Positions 56,624-64,000 of a stretch of DNA of 64,000 nucleotides are shown here, piece by piece (positions within the stretch are counted from its first letter, which is position 1; each line of letters starts with the position of its first letter). The notes below the pieces were generated by a model, which saw only the letters and a list, made by a program, of their open reading frames with translations, did no database searches and was not told where the DNA came from. Made by a program: the position numbers and the translations under genes. Source of the stretch: Cryptomeria japonica (taxonomy: Eukaryota; Streptophyta; Pinopsida; Cupressales; Cupressaceae); contig NC_081414.1 in assembly GCF_030272615.1 (NCBI RefSeq), positions 910,911,009-910,975,008 on the forward strand, given 5' to 3'.

Positions 56624-58159
56624 CAAGGAATCTGTGAACTTAGGGTCTTGAAGGTTGAGTTTCCCAAATCAATGATAATCAATCTTCCAAGTATTGGTCG
56701 TAATGCATAGTATTGATAAAGCTTTAGTAATTTCAGCAAGTAAGATCATCTCTAACCAAACTTGCAAGAAACTACCTTTTACTTGGAGAACTCAACGTTG
56801 AAGGAAGAAGTGATTTTTGAAGAAAACAAGCAAATTCCTTGAACTCAAGGAGTCCACAACCTCACTTATCAATTTATTTGAATCCTAGGAATCCATGATT
56901 TTAGAATGTTGAAAGAGAAAAAGATGAAAATTGCTTCAATCAATCCTTGGATTTTGAAGTTTGCAAGCAAAGTGAGTGAATGCCTCAAAGAAGAAAAAAT
57001 GAAAGGATGATAGAGAGGAGCGATTGAAGGTGATGAAGTGAAATTTTTCCTTTACCTCAAGGAATCCATGAAGTCACATCTCAATTTCCTTGACCCTAAG
57101 GAATCCACACCCAAGACTTGTAGGTGAGGTGAAGCATTAATCCTTGAGAATTTTTAAAAGTTGCAAGTAAAACATCTTTGATCAAAATGGGAGAAGGATG
57201 GAATAATCAATGAAATGGTGGGATGAAGTTAAAATGTTATGATCATTTTCCTTAGCTTAAAGGAATCCACAATCCAATAACTCAATTTCCTTGGCTTCAA
57301 GGAATCCCTGATTTCACATCCCATATTCCTTGAATTCAAGGAATCCACAAACTAAGGTGATGCAACAACATTTCTTAATGCTTGGGTGGTACTAGCACAA
57401 TCATAAACAAGTCAACCTTTGAAGAAAAAATATTTCAAATTAAAATTAAAAAAAGAGAAACAAGTTTGATCTCCCTTGGAGTTTAAAAACATTGCAAAAC
57501 ACTAGTGTGAAGGGTTGGCCTCTTAGGAAAGAGAACTACCAAGACTCATGTCTCAAAATGACTATTTAAGATTGATTGAGAATTTCATTTGCTCATTAAT
57601 TTAAATCATTTTCATTTATAAAATAGAGGAAATCTCTTCAATCAACAAGTAGTGACTTTGATTAGCATCAACGAGAATTTAAACGCAAAATTCCAAGTGA
57701 GCAATACAATATCACAATGAGTTTGATCCCAGCAAGCCTGAAGCCAAAAGGTAAAATTTTATGTTGTTGCAATAATTTCAGTCACCATAAAAAGATGTTT
57801 CAACAAATTCCATCCTAATATTCAATATCCAAGCAAATTCCACTAGCATTAACTCGAATTTTGAGAACCGATGAGCTTGGAAGCGTCAATTGATTATCAA
57901 TTAGAGCTCATAGAAGGTCTGATTTCTGCAATTTTTTGAAGACTCTTATTAGGATCAAGCCTGATTGAAGGTAAACACATACTCAAATTAGTCTTGTGAA
58001 GAGTTCTAAGCCTTGTAATTCATTCAAAATTATTCATTTCTAATCTCTCAATTGTCAAAATAGTTATTAAGCAAAATAATAGTCTAATTGAGGGTTAGGG
58101 TGCGAATTTGAAGACGAAATCAAAGCAATTTATCAAATTTTATGTTGATTTCTAGATAG
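56624..58159. other. Flank with TTCCTTGAA palindromes; no coding
   Basis: Continuation of the stretch at 34783-35245 after element C. Ten copies of a TTCCTTGAA..TTCAAGGAA-like palindrome occur across the join (see the repeat entry). From 57360 to 58150 nothing is recognised. Confidence 0.5.
56834..57349. repeat. Ten-copy TTCCTTGAAYTCAAGGAATCC palindrome set
   Basis: Copies near 35155, 35196, 35234 (split by element C), 56834, 56872, 57047, 57088, 57249, 57285 and 57326. Within pairs and triplets the spacing is about 37-41 bases, with longer gaps between groups. Most copies are followed by ATCCA and a short ACATCTCAAT-like linker. Confidence 0.85.
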
Positions 58160-59495
58160 ATGGGAGATGCAAGGGCCGGAGTGTTTAAGAAGACTCAAAT
58201 AAAGGAGGATTCAAAAGGCATGCTTCCAAAATCAAAGATAGTCTCATATTGGGCAAATATAGGAGATATCAACCTTGGCAAGTTCAACATGGAAAATTTT
58301 CGAGGACCTCTCTATTGGAGTAGTCCTTCTAGTGTGTCAAATAAGATGATCAAGAATGGTATAGTGCAAGCAGTTGGCTTTGCTCCATCTATATAATGCA
58401 ATGAGTTAATAGTTGATTGTTCAAGACATTATGGTACTGAGTCAAGACAAATAGTAGCTCCTAGTGGTAAGGTGTTAGCATATCTATTAAAGACAACCAT
58501 CCATGAAGCATTTGATATACCTGATCACAACAAGATGGTCTACAAGAATAAAGAAGGATCTCAGATGATATGTGATGAAAAAACCCAAGAAATGCTTGGA
58601 GATCATTAAAAAGTTTTGGATATCCAAGCCAAGACCACATTACTCCAAGATGCCTAAAAGACTCCACCCATTAGATTTCAAGGAAGAATATGGAGATTTA
58701 ATAACATTGTTGAATCAAATCATGGGATGTCCTCAATCGTCATACTTTGAGACTTGGATGTTCTACTATGTGAAAGCACTGACAACCAATGATGAGATGG
58801 TTAATTGAGAAAGGATCATAAGCATTAACATCAATCAATAATTTAGAAGGATAGAGCGTTCCAAGAAATTTTACATGAGCTCATATGTGGTCTATTCTCT
58901 GGCAAGAGCTTATAGATACCATGGATTGAAATATCGAGGTCTAGTTGGAAGCAAAAAAGGAGAAATAAGAGTGTGTGAGTGCTATCCATAGCTACATATC
59001 CACAACACAACACAATTTAGTAGAGTTAATGATGCCTTTTCAATGCATATAGTAAGGACCTTGCAAGGCAACATTCATCAAAGGTTATCCCAACCAACAA
59101 AGAAGTTAGTGAAAAAGTATGGAGCATGGTTCATCCAATACCCCAAGTTCCCATACATAAGAGTTCAAGGGTGTACATATTCACTCTACAATCTTCCAAG
59201 GTACTTGACCAACTAAATGGTGTCGTTGGAGCTCTTGAGACAATTGGTTTCATATGATAAAATCCAAAATAATAGCTATAAAGTTGGAATATCTTTTCCA
59301 GTCACTATTGGGAAATTAGTGGAGATCTAACCATCAATACATGTTGTTGAAAAATAAGAAGAAGAATCAAAGTTCTATCCTCTTGTCATCTATCCATCAT
59401 GAGAAAATATTGATCTACTTGGAAACATAAGGAAGATTAATGGAAGGAGGCACACATAAGCCACATCTAGAAGACTATTAGATGAATGCTAAGTG
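58160..59495 (+). pseudogene. Eroded protein gene of unrecognised family
   Basis: It starts MGDARAGVFKK and runs through a stop (58394), a frameshift in an A-run (near 58575) and further stops at 58806, 58840 and later. Conserved-looking blocks are NFRGPLYWSSPS, IVAPSGKVLAYLL, RLHPLDFKEEYGDL, FYMSSYVVYSLARAYRYHGL and GISFPVTIGKLVEI. I recognise no enzymatic motif. The order of an N-terminal domain, an AIHEAFDIP-like block and then an SSYVVY block vaguely resembles the LINE's third coding region. It may belong to a repeat family. It is not a functional gene. Confidence 0.5.
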
Positions 59496-60199
59496 TTGGT
59501 TAACAGATTTGTCTTTTTCAAAATATCTATTCTTCACTTAACCTATGTTACCCTTTAAAGACAAATTTGCAATTGCACAATTGGATACAAGAAAATAATC
59601 CGTTCTCCTTTGTATTAAGGTACAACTCCCTTCAAATATCTTCAATGAATTAATTTAATCTATGAGTTCATGTACACTTTTTGTTGATTTTATGGTAGTG
59701 CTCGTTAACCACAGGCAAACATCAGATTTGTTGCCTTCCCAACCATAGACAATAAGCTCTTATCGTCACCCCTAAGCACACTACAAGAGATTAATGTTAT
59801 TTAATTCATATCTATTGATGCAATCACAACCTTGCATATATATGAATCAATACCTCCTAATAGACCTCAAGTTGGTCATATACTTTTGGCACCAAGGATA
59901 GGGTCAGACCTATATATTACAAGTTACATATGAGTTTCCCTTAGTTGCAAGTTATATTTAACTTAATCACAAGTTACACATAAGTGGTTCACCCAAATAG
60001 GGCTTGCCCCAAATTAGATTCATACAACTGAGATATCCAAATTCCAAGGCCGACAAGCCACTTGGCATTTTGTACACTAGGTCGGCCCTAGAAGGGATCC
60101 GACCTAGCCATACAACAACACTCCCTCTTACCTAGGGAGGATTCCTTCTAAATAACCAAGTCACATAGTGACTACCACCATGGCTACTCCCATGAATAA

Positions 60200-60900
60200 T
60201 ACGTTCACCATAGCTACTCCCAGAGGGTGAACAAGCACATCATGGAATTTCTTCCGTGATACCCACCATACCTACTTGCACAGGGTGTGCTCACCATGCC
60301 TACTCATAGAGGGTGGAAGAGGGCTTTTGCCTCAACCTTCTCCCAGAGAAGGGTGTATTACCACCATGCCTACTCGCAAAGGGAGGCTCCACCATGCCTA
60401 CTCATAGAGGGTGGAACGAGGGCTCTAACCTCATACTTCTCCCAGAGAAGAATGCATCTCCACCATGCCTACTCACAGAGGGTGGATCCACCATACCTAT
60501 TCGTAGAGGGTGGAATGAGGGATTTAACCTCAAACATCTCCCAGAGAAGAATGCATCAACAAGGGATTTCACCTCAAACTTCTCCCTCATAGAGAAGAAC
60601 TCATTAACAAGGGATTGCACCTCGATCTTCTCCCTCATAGAGAAGAACTCATTAACAAGGGCTTTCACCTCAAATTTCTTCATCACAGAGAAAAATGCAT
60701 TAACTAAATCTTGATGATGATGTGGCTCCCTCTAAAGATGGAATGTCAGGATTCCTCTGAAGATGAAATGTCAAGCTCCCTCTGAAGCTGAAATGTCATG
60801 CTTCCTCTAAAGCTAAGATGTCAAGCTCCCTCTGAAGTAGATATCAACCTTTTGATCTCTTCATCCAAAGTTACTTCTGATGATATGTCAGACTCCCTCT
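60200..60900 (-). repeat. Element F interior: 48-bp and 25-bp tandem repeats
   Basis: Three 48-base units (about 60561-60705) encode on the minus strand a 16-residue repeat of the type K-[FI]-E-V-x-[AS]-L-V-N-E-F-F-S-M-R-E. Four and a half 25-base units (60724-60838) contain CTCCCTCTGAAG and AATGTCA. Upstream lie several copies of CCTACTC..AGAGGGTGG (60200-60520). The minus-strand frames (60402-60686 and 60821-61105) show no known domain. Confidence 0.8.
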
Positions 60901-62172
60901 GAATGTTGATTCTTCCTCTATGAAGAAATGCAAGCAATCTTCCTTCTTTGAATGCAATCTCTGATTCGTCCTGGAAGCATTTCAGAGAGAGATAATGATA
61001 GTCAGGGGAAATGTCAATACATGATTCACTATTCAATGATGTAGCATTATTCAAACATAAAGAGTACTTATCTTTTATAATTTTGCTCAACAATGAAATT
61101 TCCATTCACTTGGATTGATCACACCGAAACACCTAGTGATGATCTGATGGCTATGTGGCCTTTGTCCCTAACCATCACTTATCATCTGTCCATAATATCT
61201 ACTTCGAGCATAGCTTAAGAAGAATCTGAAGAACTTCCTTTAATACCATCCACAACAAAGTGATGGACCAACCACATAAATGCGACAAAAATCCACTTGT
61301 AGCAGGGTGTGCCAGAATGCTAAGCTCCAGTGCCCATCCTAGGACAAACTTCAGATGATCTTCAAGAGCGACATAAGTAAGAACTCAAATAACTGGACCT
61401 TCAATTTCAATATCATCTAATTCCTATGCAGGCTTCAACAAAATGAATGCTTCATGTGAATCTCAAAGCTTCTAGGATGATGTGTTAGTTGTTGCAAGGT
61501 GTTATTGCATGGAGGTTTTCTCCACCACTCCTAATCGTTAGGTGCCTCCATTCGCTTTTGTCCTCATACACACATATTTCACATTTGTGTACGACTTAAT
61601 GTGATCGTCACAAAACTCACCACTATGCTACTGCTCGATCTCAACCTTCCATTATACTGAACAGTCGATAGCATGCATATCAACTCACGTCGCTTCGTTG
61701 AATCCTCAGATTGATTGTTGCCACCTTGTCGACGTCTCTAGCCACAAGCACCATGAAGTGAGTGAACTCCATCACTTTGATTTGCTAGTAAAATGTTACA
61801 ATCGCCAGAGAGAATCCTCCATAATTCTCCTCCTGGAATGAAGAATTTGAATATAGAATGTTAAAATGGACAGAGATGTCCACAGCGACTCCACTTACCA
61901 TCAACATTTTGATACCAGGCTTGGCGATTTTCAACGCCAAGGCATCGGACTGAATCTGTCATTGAGCACTAACGATAGGTCTATGGCGATCATCGACACC
62001 TCAATGGTCATTACTCATCGCAGAGCATATGCGATGCTCACGACTGAGTTGAGAGGCTCGGTAATCGACTTTTGCTTGCACTTAGATTTATCAATCTACA
62101 AATTACTTTGATTGAACTCCCTCAAAAGCACAGGATCTACCTTCAAGCGGTTAGGCTCTATAGAAGGAACCC

Positions 62173-62184
62173 GCTCTGATACCA
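62173..62184 (-). promoter_or_regulatory. Element F primer-binding site (tRNA-iMet)
   Basis: The reverse complement reads TGGTATCAGAGC, the common plant retrotransposon primer site complementary to initiator tRNA-Met. It abuts the LTR with no spacer. Confidence 0.9.
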
Positions 62185-62605
62185 TGTTGATTTTATGGTA
62201 GTGCTCGTAACCACAGACAAATATCAGATTTTTTGCCTTCCCAACCATAGACAATAAGCTCTTATCGTCACCCTCGAGAACACTACATGATCTTCATATT
62301 ATTGAATTCATATCTATTGATGCAATCATGACCTTTCATATATATGAGTCAATTCCTCCTAATAGACCTCAAGTTGGCCATATACATTTGGCACCATGGA
62401 TGGGGTCAAACCTATATATTACAAGTTACATATGAGTCTCCCTTAGTTGCAAGTTACACATAAGTGGTTTGCCCAAATAGGGCCTACCCCAAATTAGACT
62501 CATACAACTGAGGTATCCAAATGCCAAGGCCGACAGGCCACTTGGTATTTTGTGCACTAGGTCAGCCCTAGAAGGGATTTGGCCTAGCTATACAACAACA
62601 CTTTT

Positions 62606-63110
62606 AACCCAAACGCATTAAAGTCATTCATCTCCATACATGAACATGTTATGAAGATGCAGAATACTCATATATCAATTTAAGAAAATAGCTCATTGAC
62701 TATCTTAACTGATCCCACTTAATGCACAAAAATGAAAGAAGAATTTTTAACTCCTAACTTTGTAACTATTTTCAATATGAGGAATGAGATCAATTTGAAC
62801 AAGAATTTATTCACACAGAAATAAAGTCCTCAGATTCAAACTGTCAAAATTGCTTTCATATATGCAATTCACAGATGAATATCTTTCCTCATATCTTCAA
62901 AAATAGATAAAGTATCAAGAGTTTACTTTAGCACACTAACAAAATTTCTCGGACCCTTCCAGAGTATCGAAAAATAGTTTTTATAGCCACAACCTGGCTA
63001 ACAGTTTTAAGAGGGAAACACGAAAATTCAAGATTTCTGCCCTGAAGTTTTAGAAAAGTTTTCTTAAAACTTAAAAACTAAATCTACTAAAATTAATGAT
63101 AAGAAAACAG
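62606..63110. other. Spacer without a recognised gene
   Basis: AT-rich DNA with no repeat or coding signal I can support. Confidence 0.5.
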
Positions 63111-63990
63111 TTATGGATCATTTTGATTGGGCTCAACAACTTTGACAGTTGATGCATTCTTCCATCCATCATAAGAAATGGACAAATCCCAAATTAAGGC
63201 ACCATGAGGGAGTCCCATGTCTATCATCTTCTGCTTCCAGAACTCTTTTTCCCTATGAACCTGCACAACTTTGTCGAAATGATTGTTGATCGAGGTGTCG
63301 AATGCATAAAAACAAAAGAGATTCAATCTTTGCAATGGTGGACAGATCGTCCGGAATTAGGTCCTTAGCCTCTTTGACATAATTAATTTTGCCTTCAAAT
63401 GATTTTGTTATAACCTCTGCAGCTTCGAGGGTCTTCCCGTCATCTTTTAGAAACTTGATTCTAATGCACACAAGTTCATTTCGCATGGATGCAACTAATT
63501 CTGCGAGCTAGTCCACTAGTTTTGCAAATTCTTCATAAGCTTTCTTTATTAAGGAATTCCTTGGTTAAACCTTTGTCTTGCAAACATACAAGATACTGTC
63601 ATCTAAGCCAGCTACATGTTTGTTAGAGAGAAACTTCATTACCCCATAGATTTGCACTTCTCGCATCTATGTTGCTTTCGCTGCCCATTTAGCTTCTTCT
63701 TTTTTCTAATTCATGATTTCGATTTCCAACTCTTTCATCACCATTAATGCCCCATCATAAACTCTTCTCAAATTAATAAAATACTCTGCACCTGATTTCC
63801 AAATTCCTTCTAACCACTCCATCAAAGTTTATGTAATGAGCCTGCATTTTTGTATTTGCTCGAGAGTCTTTTGATTAGTAGGTGAATTAGGGTCAAAGGA
63901 CGTTGGAAGCTTCGACAAAGGTTGATGGTTTGGATTATTAATTGTTTCGATATACTCAGCCATTCTCCTCAGAATTTCCTTCATCTCATG
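63111..63990 (-). pseudogene. Eroded coding region, unrecognised
   Basis: Read on the minus strand from about 63985 leftward: an MKEILRRMAEYIE start, a Pro/Thr-rich stretch, MEWLEGIWKSGAEYF, then stops, then 63486 (MRNELVCIRIKFLKDDGKTLEAAE) and, after a frameshift, 63335 (FDKVVQVHREKEFWKQKM). It is rich in charged residues and largely helical, so a coiled coil is plausible. MEWL recalls the MEWLITSRKK stretch of the LINE's third coding region, but the match is too short to prove kinship. The right part is cut by the window edge. Confidence 0.45.
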
Positions 63991-64000
63991 CGTATCCCTC

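Larger units (their letters stand above)
59682..62600 (-). mobile_element. Element F: short non-autonomous LTR retrotransposon
   Basis: LTRs at 59682-60120 (439 bp) and 62185-62600 (416 bp) are direct repeats that start TGTTGATTTT and end CAACAACA, flanked by ctttt (59677-59681 and 62601-62605). The minus strand has TGGTATCAGAGC, the tRNA-iMet primer site, directly next to the right LTR, and a purine-rich stretch next to the left LTR. The 2.06-kb interior has no gag or pol. Total 2.9 kb, which is large for a TRIM and small for a LARD. Confidence 0.9.

Overview
This window is transposon-rich plant nuclear DNA. I see no intact host gene, rRNA, functional tRNA gene or CRISPR array. The layered insertions of very large Ty3/gypsy (Tat-like) LTR elements, a LINE broken by later insertions, AT-rich spacers and heavily mutated reading frames suggest a large-genome seed plant, perhaps a gymnosperm. 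That assignment is inference and no marker gene supports it.

Layout. (A) 1.8-9.2 kb (+): a decayed gypsy element whose archaeal-type RNase H lies upstream of the reverse transcriptase; it carries a 150-bp, about 98% identical fold-back at 5584-5895. (LINE) 10.0-32.2 kb (+): a LINE bounded by a 15-bp target duplication, with ORF1, ORF2 and an unexpected third coding region. It is split by a solo LTR (12796-14396, TSD catga) and by element B (14892-27456, minus strand, TSD ctttc). B has a long pol (G-patch, RT, RNase H, second RNase H, integrase) but no recognisable gag or protease. One B LTR contains a D-family solo LTR (26264-26974, TSD cattc). (C) A solo LTR (35246-56618, TSD gaccc) is split by element D (35673-55871, minus, TSD caagc). 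D encodes gag, protease and only the integrase tail, and carries an antisense, apparently spliced plant-mobile-domain (PMD) gene. D is itself split by element E (39970-47790, plus, TSD gtatg), a gag-protease-only element. (F) 59682-62600 (minus, TSD ctttt): a 2.9-kb non-autonomous LTR element with a tRNA-iMet primer site. The flanks at 57-64 kb hold eroded coding regions of unrecognised families.

How the parts relate. B has pol without gag, while D and E have gag-protease without pol, so the types could in principle complement each other in trans. Three LTRs share similar heads and carry a near-palindromic GGACC...GGCGCC...GGTCC hairpin module, which also occurs twice in E's leader. This module, D's two oppositely oriented 20-bp-spaced GCGTCTGTG arrays, the antisense PMD gene and the third coding region in the LINE are the observations most worth following up. 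All boundaries marked by TSDs were read directly from the sequence. Family and lineage names rest on remembered motif patterns, not on searches.
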